DNA of 64,000 bases from Nocardiopsis sp. ATB16-24 (GCF_030271535.1 NZ_JASCXJ010000021.1:35274-99273), one strand, 5' to 3'; counted from the stretch's first letter, positions 17,432 through 25,868 are shown. Translations and numbers: made by a program. The notes: generated by a model not told the origin, from the sequence alone.

Positions 17432-17536
17432 GGCCTTCAAGGCCGCGATTCCAGGGGGGAGGAATCGCCGGCCGCTCCCTGCGCGAGGGTCGCTTCCGTA
17501 CTTTGAGGGGGGATGCGGAAGCGACCCTCGCCACCT
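17432..17536 (-). ncRNA. 6C RNA
   Basis: On the minus strand two strong hairpins follow each other. The first has 16-bp arms, 17516-17531 with 17483-17498 (GCGAGGGTCGCTTCCG on one side), and its 17-base loop contains exactly six C. The second has an 8-bp stem GCGATTCC/GGAATCGC extended by GGCC pairs across a bulge (17441-17474), and its loop also contains exactly six C. Two stem-loops each with a run of at least six C is the definition of the actinobacterial 6C RNA. The boundaries are approximate. The 5' arm lies inside the attachment repeat of the integrated element. Confidence 0.7.
17510..17536. repeat. Left attachment site (attL core), 27 bp
   Basis: It is identical over 27 bp to 28494-28520 in the same orientation; flanking bases differ immediately outside. 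It begins GGGATGCGGAAGCGACCC and ends CGCCACCT. It covers the 5' arm and part of the loop of the first 6C hairpin. The integrase gene starts its 3' end 100 bases to the right, the usual layout for a tyrosine-recombinase element. Confidence 0.85.
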
Positions 17537-17543
17537 CGTAAGC

Positions 17544-17577
17544 GGGGGCGTTTCCGCCGTTCAGCGGAGGCGCCCCC
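17544..17577. terminator. Hairpin downstream of the integrase
   Basis: GGGGGCGTTTCCGC (17544-17557) pairs with GCGGAGGCGCCCCC (17564-17577), all 14 positions pairing with two G-U. It lies 59 bases after the integrase stop and directly before the 6C RNA on the same strand. It would stop integrase read-through into the 6C gene. Confidence 0.55.
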
Positions 17578-17635
17578 GGCTTCTTTCCGCTCTCCCGAGG
17601 CGTCCTGATACTTGCCTGATACTCGTGCGGCCGGA

Positions 17636-18877
17636 TCACAGCGCGGCCATGACCGCGTGGAGCTGGTCGACCGCCTGCCGCTGGATGGTCGGCAGCACAT
17701 GCGAGTAGATGTCCAGGGTGACGGAGACACTGGAGTGCCCCAGCCGCTCCGAGACGATCTTGGGGTTCGTGCCGATCCCGAGCAGCACCGTCGCGTGGGT
17801 GTGTCGAAGATCGTGGAGCCGGATCTCCGGAGGCGCGTCCTCGACGCCCCGCTTCGCCAACTGCTTCCGGCAGCGCCGGACATCCGCCTTGAAGCTTCGG
17901 CTGAACCGCTCCGGGTGCAAGTGCGCACCTTCCTGGTCGGCGAAGATCAGCGAGTCGTCACGGCCGAACTGGAGAGCCAGCGCCGCGCAGTCGCGCCGGT
18001 GGGCGCGGAGTAGGGACACCGTGTCGTCGTCGAGGTCGAGCACCCGGGGCCGGTTGCTCTTGGTGGTGCCCTCCACGATGCGCTCGCCCCCGCCCTTGGT
18101 CTTGATCAGCGTCGCGGACCTGCGGACCGCCATGGTGCGCGCGTCGAGGTCGACGTCCCGCCACCGCAGCGCGAGTACCTCGCCCCGCCGCATCCCGGTC
18201 ATGGCGAGTACGTATCAGGCAGCGTGCAACGGGCTGTTGTCAGCGCTCCATGTGAGGAACGTCCGCAGGTGCGCGGGTGTCCACGGACGCATCTCCGGCG
18301 CCCTCGCCTGCTTGGCCGTGGGCGGGTTGGCCCGGTCGGCGGGGTTGGCGCTGATCAGCTCATCGGTCAACGCCTGTTCCAACGCCTTGTGGACGATTGT
18401 GTGGACGTACCGGACCGAGCGCGCTGATAGCCCTTCGCCTGCGCGGTGGTCCCTTCTGCCGTCCGTCTCCAGCTTCCGATAGAACGCGGAGAGCTTCGCG
18501 CCGGTGAGCGCGGCCAGCGGCAGCGCGCCGAGGTTCGGTTTGATGTGGAGCCGGATGTTCTTCTCGCAGCTCGACGTGGTGGACGGCGCGAGACGCAGGC
18601 CAGCGGCCCACGTGTCCAGGTACTCACCGAAGGACAGCTTCGACGGCTCGACGTAGCCGGGGCGGTTCACCTCCGCCATGGCGTCGCGCAGCGCGGCCTG
18701 TGCGGTGCGCTTGGTGGTCCACGGCCGGTTGTCTTTGTCCCTGTGGCGCAACACCTGCTTCTTGGTGCCGTCGTCGAGAGTCCGCGTGAACTTGATCCCG
18801 AAGCGGCTCGCCCCCTTACTGGTGGTGAACTCGAAGACGCTGCCCTCTCCGGGGCTGCGCCTCTTCTTCGTGGTCAT
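17636..18877 (-). pseudogene. int: Tyrosine integrase interrupted by one in-frame TGA
   Basis: The two parts 18215-18877 (220 residues) and 17636-18202 are in the same frame, separated by a single TGA at 18215-18217 (context HAA-stop-YVLAMTGMRRGE). The N-terminal part holds the arm-binding region (GEGSVFEF..., then SFGEYLDTWA) and the SAM-like core-binding domain. The C-terminal part holds all catalytic residues: Arg in TGMRRGEVLALRW, HDLRHTHAT, LGHSSVSVTLDIYSHV. A TGG (Trp) to TGA change is the simplest origin. ATG 18202 just after the stop could restart translation of the catalytic domain alone. The N-terminal ATG overlaps the upstream HTH gene (ATGA). Confidence 0.85.
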
Positions 18878-19422
18878 CCGTCATCCCTTCGGTCGAGATA
18901 GCCGTACTTGCGGCACTGCTGTGCCCAGCGGTTCGCGGTCGCCCGGCTGACTCCCACTGCCTCGGCAGTCGCCGTCATGGCGCGTCTCCGGTTCCTCCTG
19001 ACCTCCGTCCGGTAGACCTCCGCGAAACGCCGCAGTTCGTCGTCGGACGGTCCACGGGTTCGGGACTGCTCGGGAGCGGGCGGAGACGAACGGCGGGTGA
19101 ACTCGTGCATGAGCCCCCACTCCGTCTGCGCTCGTAGGCCATCCCAGCGCGGAGGCTCGTTCGGATTGAAACCGGTGGTGAGCTGTTCCAGCAGCGCGCC
19201 GATCCGGATCCGTCGCAGGGTGTCGGCGGTGATCTCGGCTGGTTCGTTGTCGCCGATGATCAAGCCGGTCATGATGGGACGCCCGTCGCGCCCGTAGGCG
19301 ACTCTGACCAGCAGCGGGATATCTAGACCACCACCGGTCACGCGTACCCACGCGTCGCTCTCGGCGGTCTCCGGTCTGGGTGTCTGCTCCATGACGAAGC
19401 TGAATCGGTCGCTGTGTGCCAC
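18874..19422 (-). CDS. Element-borne protein with C-terminal HTH
   Basis: About 182 residues. The N-terminal half (WVRVTGGGLDIPLLVRVAYG, then GLIIGDNEPAEITADTLRRI) matches a type seen in many actinomycete integrative elements next to integrases, but has no known function. The C-terminal part MTATAEAVGVSRATANRWAQQCRKYGYL is a clear helix-turn-helix. It overlaps the integrase by 4 bases, so they are translated together, and it probably binds the att or control region (inference). The start is uncertain: GTG 19422 or ATG 19392; neither has a good ribosome binding site, so the transcript may be leaderless. Confidence 0.65.
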   Translation of the reverse strand: MAHSDRFSFVMEQTPRPETAESDAWVRVTGGGLDIPLLVRVAYGRDGRPIMTGLIIGDNEPAEITADTLRRIRIGALLEQLTTGFNPNEPPRWDGLRAQTEWGLMHEFTRRSSPPAPEQSRTRGPSDDELRRFAEVYRTEVRRNRRRAMTATAEAVGVSRATANRWAQQCRKYGYLDRRDDG

Positions 19423-19457
19423 TCCAGGACCGTAGCCGGACCAACACCAGAGGTGCA

Positions 19458-19496
19458 ACAGTTCCGCGCAACTGTCTCACGTGGGCGCGGTGAGAC
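19458..19496. promoter_or_regulatory. Overlapping palindromes in the element's divergent control region
   Basis: ACAGTT-N6-AACTGT (19458-19475) overlaps GTCTCAC-N9-GTGAGAC (19474-19496). A further half-site TGTCTCA is at 19574-19580, touching the start codon of the HTH gene at 19580. This is the layout of a phage-type repressor switch between the integrase operon and the excisionase/replication operon. A -10-like TACGCT lies at about 19564. Confidence 0.5.
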
Positions 19497-19579
19497 GGCA
19501 CTCCCAGAAGTAGCGACGGTGGTGGCTGACGTGGTGACATCGAAGCATCACGAATGACACAGCTACGCTGAGGTGTCTC

Positions 19580-19807
19580 ATGAATTTGCTGCGCGAGGTT
19601 CGAGAGAGCCGACGGCTTCCCTCTCCGGAGGACGCTCGGGCGATACGTGAACGGGCGGGGGTCTCGCAGATCCGTCTTGCCGAAGAGCTCGGTGTCCACC
19701 GCATCACGGTCGGGCGCTGGGAGTCGGGAGTCAGGGAACCGCGCGGCGCGCTGCGGACCGCCTACACCCGGTTGCTCCTGCGCTTGGTCGCGGAGGTGGG
19801 CGAGTGA
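19580..19807 (+). CDS. Small XRE-type helix-turn-helix protein
   Basis: A 75-residue protein consisting essentially of one HTH domain: AIRERAGVSQIRLAEELGVHRITVGRWESGVREP at about 21-54 (helix 2 GVSQIRLAEELG, recognition helix HRITVGRWESG). It is the first gene of the rightward element operon and a candidate control protein for the palindromes just upstream. Its stop overlaps the next start in GTGA (19804-19807). Confidence 0.8.
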   Translation: MNLLREVRESRRLPSPEDARAIRERAGVSQIRLAEELGVHRITVGRWESGVREPRGALRTAYTRLLLRLVAEVGE

Positions 19808-20007
19808 GCATCGACGAACTCCGGCCACGGCTGTTCGCGACCGTGGCGGAAGCGGCCCCGCTCCTACGCAGTGACGAACGGACCGTCCGGCGCGCGATCG
19901 AGGCCGGTCACATCCCGGCGGTCAAGGTCAGCAACAAGACGCTGATCCCGGTCCGTGCTCTTCTCCAGCTCGCCGGGGTCGACGCCGACCAGGACGCCGA
20001 CACCTGA
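19804..20007 (+). CDS. xis: Excisionase-like DNA-binding protein
   Basis: A 67-residue protein of the excisionase/MerR-like winged-helix type: FATVAEAAPLLRSDERTVRRAIEAGHIPAVKVSNKTLIPV. This is the usual 'helix-turn-helix domain, excisionase family' pattern seen beside actinomycete integrases. It would direct excision with Int, although the integrase here is interrupted. The GTG start overlaps the previous stop, indicating translational coupling. Confidence 0.75.
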   Translation: MSIDELRPRLFATVAEAAPLLRSDERTVRRAIEAGHIPAVKVSNKTLIPVRALLQLAGVDADQDADT

Positions 20008-20038
20008 CCCTCACCATTCACACCATGAAAGGGGAACC

Positions 20039-20440
20039 GTGGCCAGTACCCGGCGCCCTGACGAGACGGAACCGAACACGACCGAGTCTTTCCCACCGAT
20101 GACGGGAACCGTCGTCATCACGTGCCCCTTCCACCAGAGCGACCCCCGATACATCCTCCGCTGGTTCGACGGCGCAACCGCTCCCGCTGCACCGAAAGAC
20201 CCGGAGAGAGGCGCACTGTCCGCGTCTGCACTCGACGGCATGCATGTCATCCTCGACATCGGTGACGCTCCCGGCTTTTTCGATCCTGGCTGGAACGCCC
20301 CCATCACGGCCCGGCTCATCTGCCGGGCCGCGTCGATCGAGGTGCGGGGCACCAACCCCGTCGGAGTGGCACGCGTTCGAGCCGACCTGGTCGGCCTTCT
20401 CCCAGACGCACGGGAGTATCTGGCGGTGCGGGAGTGGTGA
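20039..20440 (+). CDS. Element-borne protein of unknown function
   Basis: A 133-residue protein that I do not recognise. The start GTG 20039 has GGGGA 5 bases upstream; further upstream the frame overlaps xis in another frame. It has a polar N-terminal tail, then a mixed alpha/beta segment (TGTVVITCPFHQSDPRYILRWF, MHVILDIGDAPGF) without membrane segments. It lies between xis and the replication ATPase, and its stop overlaps the ATPase start (GTGA at 20437-20440), so it belongs to the replication operon. Confidence 0.6.
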   Translation: MASTRRPDETEPNTTESFPPMTGTVVITCPFHQSDPRYILRWFDGATAPAAPKDPERGALSASALDGMHVILDIGDAPGFFDPGWNAPITARLICRAASIEVRGTNPVGVARVRADLVGLLPDAREYLAVREW

Positions 20441-22293
20441 ACAGCGAACGCAGTGCGTTCTGTACTCGCTGCGGCAACATGGAGCGCGCACATGACCAGG
20501 GTGCGATGGGGCACACCTTCGAGGCCGAGAGGGTCGAGTCCCCGGAACCTGAAGGTGGCAAGGGCCGAGGACCGTCGCAGGCGGCGAAGCTGGTGGAGTT
20601 GGCGGAGCGGCACTACCGCGTGTTCACGGGAACGGACGGTCGTCCCTACGCCGTCGCACTCAACGGCCCCAACGTCGCGCTGCCGCTGCGTGGCCGCTCC
20701 GGAGTGCGTACTGCGCTCGCGCGACGCTACGCCGACGTGTACCGGGGGCAAGTGCCATCCCAAACGGCTCTGGCGGACGCTCTCACCGTGCTCGAAGGAC
20801 ACGCCAACGACACGGTGCCCGAGCCCGTGCACCTCCGCGTCGCGCGGTTCGGTGACGCCCTGGTCCTCGACCTGGGGACCGTAGGCGGTGACTGCGTGGT
20901 CGCCGGTCCCGAGGGATGGGAGCACCGGGCTGTGTCCCCGGTGCTCTTCCGAAGAACGGGACTCACCTCGCCCATGCCAGTGCCATCCCGGGAGGCTGAC
21001 GGACTCGGAGAGCTCCGAGGTTTGGTCAACGCTGATGAGAACGCCTTCCGTCTGCTGGTAGGATGGCTGGTCGCCGCGCTCATCCCCGACATCCCGCATC
21101 CGGTGTTGGCCTTCAAGGGAGAGCAGGGCACAGGCAAGTCCACTGCGGCCACGATGGTGGTCGATCTGGTCGATCCATCCCCGGCGCCGCTGCGGTCCAT
21201 GCCGCGCGACGTCAAACAGTGGGCGGTCACCGCGTCCGCGTCGTGGGTGGTCTGTCTGGACAACGTCTCGACCATCGCGCCGTGGCTCTCCGACACCCTG
21301 TGTAAGGCGGTCACCGGTGACGGGTTGGTCGACGGGGCACTGTACAGCGACGACGACGTGACGGTGATCAGCTTCCGACGGGTGCTCGCCATGACCAGTA
21401 TCGACACGGGGACGCTCTCAGGTGACCTGTCCGAACGCCTGTTGACGGTGGAACTCCAGCCGATCACCCGGGACCGTCGACGCCCCGACGCCGACGTGGC
21501 CCGCGCCTACGAAGAGGTACGACCGATCGTCCTGGGCGCGCTGCTCGACCTACTGTGCGAGGTGTTGGCCGCGCTGCCGACACTGAGCTTGTCCGAGCTT
21601 CCTCGCATGGCCGACTTCGCCCGGGTGCTCGGAGCGGTCGACCAGGTGCGCGGGTGGTCGACCTTGGCCACGTACACCAACGCGGCCGACACGGTCGCTG
21701 CTGACCTGCTCGACGGGGAGCCGTTCGGACGCGCGGTGGTTGACTACGTGGAGAGGCACGGCCAGTGGCACGGCACGGTCGGCGACCTGCTGGCGGTGCT
21801 TCCGGTGCCGGAACCGCGTCTTGGGCGCTGGCCGAAGGGCAATCCGCAGGCGGGAAGCCAGCTCAAGCGCCTCGCCCCGGTCTTCCGCACGCTGGGGATC
21901 AGTTTCGACGATACCCAACGCGGCAGCGATCGCAAGCGCGCGCGGCTGTATGTACTGACGGCAGAGAACGGGGGCGGCCCGTTGTCCGCGCTGTCCGTTA
22001 CTGATGATGACCTGTGGCGACAGCCGGACGAAGCCGGACCGCCGAGAGCCGCCCGTTTGGATGGCGGTACTGGACAGGCGGACGAACGCGACGTGGTGCT
22101 GTCCGCTGCGCGCGGCACCGTTGACCAGGATCGACGCACTATCGGAAATGGCGCGGACAGTGCGGACGGTGCTATGCATGGTGTCTCTGGCGAGATAGAT
22201 ACCAAACGACCCAAGACCCCTTGCCGCTCATGTGGTCGACCGCACTGGTCGTTGACCGGTTCGCCCGATTGCTACTCGTGCCGTGACCAGTGA
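20437..22293 (+). CDS. P-loop ATPase, replication-type, of the element
   Basis: About 618 residues. Walker A GEQGTGKST is at about residues 229-237 and a Walker B-like SWVVCLDNVST follows, as in SF3-like helicases and phage/plasmid primase-helicase proteins. The N-terminus has a CxxC (CTRCGN) and the C-terminus a Cys4 zinc motif (CRSCGRP and CYSCRDQ). The ATPase probably unwinds the element's origin; no separate primase is visible. The start is GTG 20437 or 20434, overlapping the previous stop. The gene ends just before the palindrome cluster at 22315-22369. Confidence 0.7.
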   Translation: MNSERSAFCTRCGNMERAHDQGAMGHTFEAERVESPEPEGGKGRGPSQAAKLVELAERHYRVFTGTDGRPYAVALNGPNVALPLRGRSGVRTALARRYADVYRGQVPSQTALADALTVLEGHANDTVPEPVHLRVARFGDALVLDLGTVGGDCVVAGPEGWEHRAVSPVLFRRTGLTSPMPVPSREADGLGELRGLVNADENAFRLLVGWLVAALIPDIPHPVLAFKGEQGTGKSTAATMVVDLVDPSPAPLRSMPRDVKQWAVTASASWVVCLDNVSTIAPWLSDTLCKAVTGDGLVDGALYSDDDVTVISFRRVLAMTSIDTGTLSGDLSERLLTVELQPITRDRRRPDADVARAYEEVRPIVLGALLDLLCEVLAALPTLSLSELPRMADFARVLGAVDQVRGWSTLATYTNAADTVAADLLDGEPFGRAVVDYVERHGQWHGTVGDLLAVLPVPEPRLGRWPKGNPQAGSQLKRLAPVFRTLGISFDDTQRGSDRKRARLYVLTAENGGGPLSALSVTDDDLWRQPDEAGPPRAARLDGGTGQADERDVVLSAARGTVDQDRRTIGNGADSADGAMHGVSGEIDTKRPKTPCRSCGRPHWSLTGSPDCYSCRDQ

Positions 22294-22917
22294 TGACCGG
22301 TGGTCGCCGTCTAAGGTCGACCGGTCGACCATCCCCCTCGCGCGCGCACGCGCGCGAGGGGGATGGTCGGTCGCCCTGGTGCTACGCGCATATGTGACCG
22401 TCTCTGCTTTACGAGTTGGTACGTGACGGTCGACGAAGACCAGGCGGTACCGGGCACTGGCTCCGGCAGCTTGTCTTCTCGCCCTGCCCCGGACCCGATA
22501 CCAGTGGTCTTCAACGACCACCTTCCAGGGACGGCCAGAGACTCCATGAGCGTGACCAGGTGGTGGAGATATCAGTGAGCCAGGGGCAGGTCAGGACGGC
22601 ACGGTTGACTTTGATCGCCACGGCCAGGGCATGCCGCGCTCCTTCAACGAAGCCCCACCCGCTATCACGCATCAACTCGTAAGACCGTTGGGTTGTTTGG
22701 GGTTCAGAGCTGTAGTCCGGGTCGACCTCGACATCATCAAGAGCAGCAAGGAAGTCAGGAGTTTCAGGATGTTTTCGCCACGAGTGGTGGAGTGGGCGCC
22801 TGCCGGTTTGGTGCGCAACCGGTGCCTGACCTGGAACTAAGGCGCTGAGTGAATCGCGCTGGGCATCACTGTGCGTACGGTAACCTGCCCTGAGTACGAG
22901 GCAAGTGAGGGTAGCGA
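22294..22917. other. Non-coding stretch after the replication ATPase, candidate origin
   Basis: 624 bases with no convincing gene; a 71-codon frame at 22363-22578 has no family-like features. It contains the palindrome cluster at 22315-22369 and repeated GACCGGT (about 22254, 22286 and 22320). The right half is lower in G+C, leading into the nuclease/methyltransferase module, whose promoter must lie here. Confidence 0.45.
22315..22369. repeat. GGTCGACC doublet plus 21-bp perfect inverted repeat
   Basis: GGTCGACC occurs twice head to tail (22315-22330). It overlaps a perfect inverted repeat with arms 22326-22346 and 22349-22369 and a spacer of only two bases (CA). The arms run from CGACCATCCCC to alternating CGCGCGCG. 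It lies 22 bases after the ATPase stop. It may be a bidirectional terminator or a replication origin; it could extrude as a cruciform. Confidence 0.7.
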
Positions 22918-23712
22918 GTGAGCACAGTCGAGCAGGTCTTCCGTGAGTGCGAGCGAGCTCGTGCTGAGGGTGTTCTTATCCAGAAGGTGAGCGAAAGTGA
23001 TAAGGAGTTCCACTTCCAGAATTGGGTCCAAGATCGACTGGATGCATGCCAGCTAAACTACGACGATCACGGTCGTAATACCTATCCGGACTTCCGTCTC
23101 GTCAACTTTCCGGAAGGCTACGAGGTCAAAGGACTCGCTTGGCCTGGCCGGGATGCGAACTACGATTCCAACTCGCAGGTGCCGAGTGGTCAGCACAACG
23201 GTCGGGAGATCTACTACGTCTTCGGTCGATACCCGAAGGACGTTAAGGGCATGGACGCCTACCCGGTCACGGACCTCGTGGTCTGCCATGGGAGTTTCCT
23301 AAATGCTGACTCCGAATATGTGCACAAAAATAAGTCGTTTCGCGGATTCGGGTCGTATGGGGACATCCTCGTTCGGGACCGTAAAATGTATGTGGTTCCG
23401 ACGCCGTTCTATTTGGCGAGTGGGACGGTTGGGCTCTCGACATTGATCGTGCCCGATGCGCTTGAGTTGAAGAGTCCTGACTTGGTTAAAGTCGGCGAGA
23501 TTGAGCGCGTGGAAGTCGATAAGATCGTATCTTCTTATGAGTTCAACCTACAGAACAACGAGATGATTCGCCATTTTGTGCCCAATCCCAGGGCAGGACA
23601 GGTTCACCGTTTCCATGCTTATCGGACACGCGGACTTGGGGAGCAGAAAAAGGTCCGACTTAGCGATGAAGCGATCCGCTATGCAAATGGTGACGGGTTG
23701 GACAATGGGTGA
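22918..23712 (+). CDS. Putative PD-(D/E)XK restriction endonuclease
   Basis: A 264-residue protein. The PD-(D/E)XK nuclease pattern is visible: YPDFRL with Asp58, then GYEVKGL with Glu69-Val-Lys71. The overlap with the DNA methyltransferase downstream (8 bases) supports a restriction role. The remaining sequence matches no family I can name. Codon use and G+C are lower than in the flanking element genes, which suggests separate acquisition. The GTG start at 22918 has a weak purine-rich site upstream (GAGGGTAGCGA). Confidence 0.6.
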   Translation: MSTVEQVFRECERARAEGVLIQKVSESDKEFHFQNWVQDRLDACQLNYDDHGRNTYPDFRLVNFPEGYEVKGLAWPGRDANYDSNSQVPSGQHNGREIYYVFGRYPKDVKGMDAYPVTDLVVCHGSFLNADSEYVHKNKSFRGFGSYGDILVRDRKMYVVPTPFYLASGTVGLSTLIVPDALELKSPDLVKVGEIERVEVDKIVSSYEFNLQNNEMIRHFVPNPRAGQVHRFHAYRTRGLGEQKKVRLSDEAIRYANGDGLDNG

Positions 23713-25813
23713 GTCAGTGGTGAAGCCCGGTGCTGGAGCACGGGCAGCCATCCCAGCCATCACGGCTCTGGAGGCTGCCTTCCCTGCAGCCATACTGAGC
23801 GAGGTAGGAACGAAAGAGTCGTGGCGAAAAGAAGTTCACCGCCCTGCGACCAGCACGCATAAATGGTGGGCGAAGCGGCTTGGAACTGTCTTCCGAGGAA
23901 TTATCACGTCTGCGACTACGGCAATTGGTGAGGACGCTGAATCTGCCTACTCGGCGCCTACTGATTTGTCCGGGCTGGTGATTCTTGACCCATTCTCAGG
24001 TTCTGGCGTGACCGGAGTAGAAGCCGCGAAGCTTGGTGCTAGACCCGTATGCTTTGATATCAACCCGGTAGCAACACTTGTTCAGCGGCAAGCGCTTCAG
24101 CAATGGGATATGCAAGCTCTCGCGACGGCCTTCGGTCAGGTGGAGCGCGAATGCCGCCGCGAGGTCGACCGTGTGCATAAGACAGAAGACGGTCGTACTG
24201 TCCTCTATTATTTCTGGGTGGCGACGGTTCCATGCCCGGATTGTGATGACACGATTCGACTCTTCAGTTCGACAGTGTTCTCCAAACATGCCTACCCTAA
24301 GCGGGTTCCGCAAGCCCAGATTGTCTGTCCTGTATGCCTGGACATCCAGGAAGAGCGATACGATTTTGACGTTGCACGGTGCACCAACGGCCATGCGATC
24401 ACGCCCCAGGGTTCGGTGGTGCGCTCGATGGCGACCTGCCGAAATGGGCACACCAACAAGGTCATGGCGGCATTGAATGGTAGCCTTCCTGGCTATGAGA
24501 TGTACGCCAAGATGGTCGTAGATGCTAGAGGTCGAAAGACTTACGAGCCCATCACGGACTGGGACCGTGCACTGTACGCGGAATGTGAAGAGCTCCTGGG
24601 TAAATTGCCACCCTCATCCGTGCTTCCTTCTGGTGAGCTGGCTTCGGGCAACAACACTAACCAGGCGATCAAGTGGAACTTTAAGCAGTGGAGAAACTTC
24701 TTCAACGCTCGCCAGTTGTACTCATTGTCCCTGATTGCGACTGCGGTCCGAGACCTTCCTGGTCGTGCCCCAGAGCGTGAAGCACTGTGCGCGCTCTTCT
24801 CTGGAACGCTGGAGTTCAATAACCTTTTCACCTCGTTCAAGGGTGAGGGCACCGGAGCCGTACGACACATGTTCTCCCATCACATATTGAAGCCGGAGCG
24901 TACACCTCTGGAAGCTCACCCGTGGGGTACCCCGTATTCATCTGGATCATTTTCAACACTGTTGAAGAGTCGCCTGCATCGCGCTCACGAATACAAGATG
25001 AATCCTGCGGACCTTGTGCCGGAAGACGGCGAAGTCCAACGTATTACTGGAATTTCGGCTCCTCTGGAGGCTCAGCTCTGTCAAGATTGGTCTTCATTCT
25101 CTAAGGTCGAAGGTCCGGCTGCCTATATTGCTACGCGCAACTCTGCCATTACGGATCTCCCGGATGGATCCGTCGATCTTGTTGTGACTGATCCGCCTTA
25201 CATGGACAATGTTCACTACGCGGAACTAGCTGACTTTTTTCATTCCTGGTTGCGTGCGATGCATCCGTTCGATGGATATCCCTCTGACGACACAACAAGG
25301 CAGAGGGGTGAAGTGCAGAACGCGGATCCCGCAGAGTTCGGTAAAGCCATCGAGTCGGTGTGGTCTGAGTGCGGGCGCGTTCTGAAGCCGGGCGGCATGC
25401 TTGCCTTTACGTTTCATCAGGCACGTATCGCCGGATGGGTGCGTGTTGTTGAATCTCTTGAGCAGGCGGGCTTTTGCGTCACAGCGGTCCAACCCGTGAA
25501 GGGTGAGATGACGACCAGCGTCGTCAAGAGCGGTTCTCGTGAACCCTCGAACTTGGACAGCATCGTAGTCTGCCGACGAAAGGTGGATGGTGCAGAGAAC
25601 CCGCACAACTCGCTAGAGGAGGCGCTGGCCACTGCGTCGAGGGAACTAGTCCTGTTGCAGAAGGCAGGGGTGGAGGTCGGCCCTGGGGACGTCCGTTCTG
25701 TGGTCCGGGGCTCACTCTTGGCTTACCTAGCTTCAGTTGGTGCAGACCTGGACGAGATGGTCGACGATGTTGACAGGCACGCAACAGCGGCCATTCAAGG
25801 TTTGTTCGGTTAA
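23705..25813 (+). CDS. DNA methyltransferase, N6-adenine/N4-cytosine type, DUF1156-like
   Basis: A 702-residue protein. SAM motif I ILDPFSGSGVTGVEA is at about 93-107 and catalytic motif IV TDPPYMDNVHY at about 495-505 (DPPY at 496-499), so it is an amino-methyltransferase. The N-terminal HRPATSTHKWWAKRLGTVFR resembles the start of DUF1156 anti-phage methyltransferases. A Cys-rich insert with CPDC and CPVC (about 176-210) plus two CxNGH motifs looks like zinc ribbons and probably contributes to target recognition. ATG 23705 overlaps the nuclease 3' end. G+C is lower than in the neighbours. A convergent terminator follows. Confidence 0.8.
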   Translation: MGESVVKPGAGARAAIPAITALEAAFPAAILSEVGTKESWRKEVHRPATSTHKWWAKRLGTVFRGIITSATTAIGEDAESAYSAPTDLSGLVILDPFSGSGVTGVEAAKLGARPVCFDINPVATLVQRQALQQWDMQALATAFGQVERECRREVDRVHKTEDGRTVLYYFWVATVPCPDCDDTIRLFSSTVFSKHAYPKRVPQAQIVCPVCLDIQEERYDFDVARCTNGHAITPQGSVVRSMATCRNGHTNKVMAALNGSLPGYEMYAKMVVDARGRKTYEPITDWDRALYAECEELLGKLPPSSVLPSGELASGNNTNQAIKWNFKQWRNFFNARQLYSLSLIATAVRDLPGRAPEREALCALFSGTLEFNNLFTSFKGEGTGAVRHMFSHHILKPERTPLEAHPWGTPYSSGSFSTLLKSRLHRAHEYKMNPADLVPEDGEVQRITGISAPLEAQLCQDWSSFSKVEGPAAYIATRNSAITDLPDGSVDLVVTDPPYMDNVHYAELADFFHSWLRAMHPFDGYPSDDTTRQRGEVQNADPAEFGKAIESVWSECGRVLKPGGMLAFTFHQARIAGWVRVVESLEQAGFCVTAVQPVKGEMTTSVVKSGSREPSNLDSIVVCRRKVDGAENPHNSLEEALATASRELVLLQKAGVEVGPGDVRSVVRGSLLAYLASVGADLDEMVDDVDRHATAAIQGLFG

Positions 25814-25830
25814 ATGCCCCGGACACGGGA

Positions 25831-25856
25831 ACGGCCCCGCCGAAGGGCGGGGCCGT
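25831..25856. terminator. Bidirectional terminator hairpin
   Basis: ACGGCCCCGCC (25831-25841) pairs perfectly with 25846-25856 around a GAAG loop. It lies between the convergent methyltransferase (stop at 25813) and the minus-strand gene ending at 25869. Confidence 0.7.
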
Positions 25857-25868
25857 CGCGATGGAGAG

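Noticed and set aside
17483..17531. The first 6C hairpin read as a plus-strand rho-independent terminator (the rebuilt empty site would have T5 after it)
   Set aside because: There is no plus-strand gene to terminate nearby, and the paired second hairpin with six C fits the 6C RNA; a dual role is still possible.
22363..22578. 71-codon frame after the palindrome
   Set aside because: It starts inside the inverted repeat, has poor codon bias and no recognisable features.
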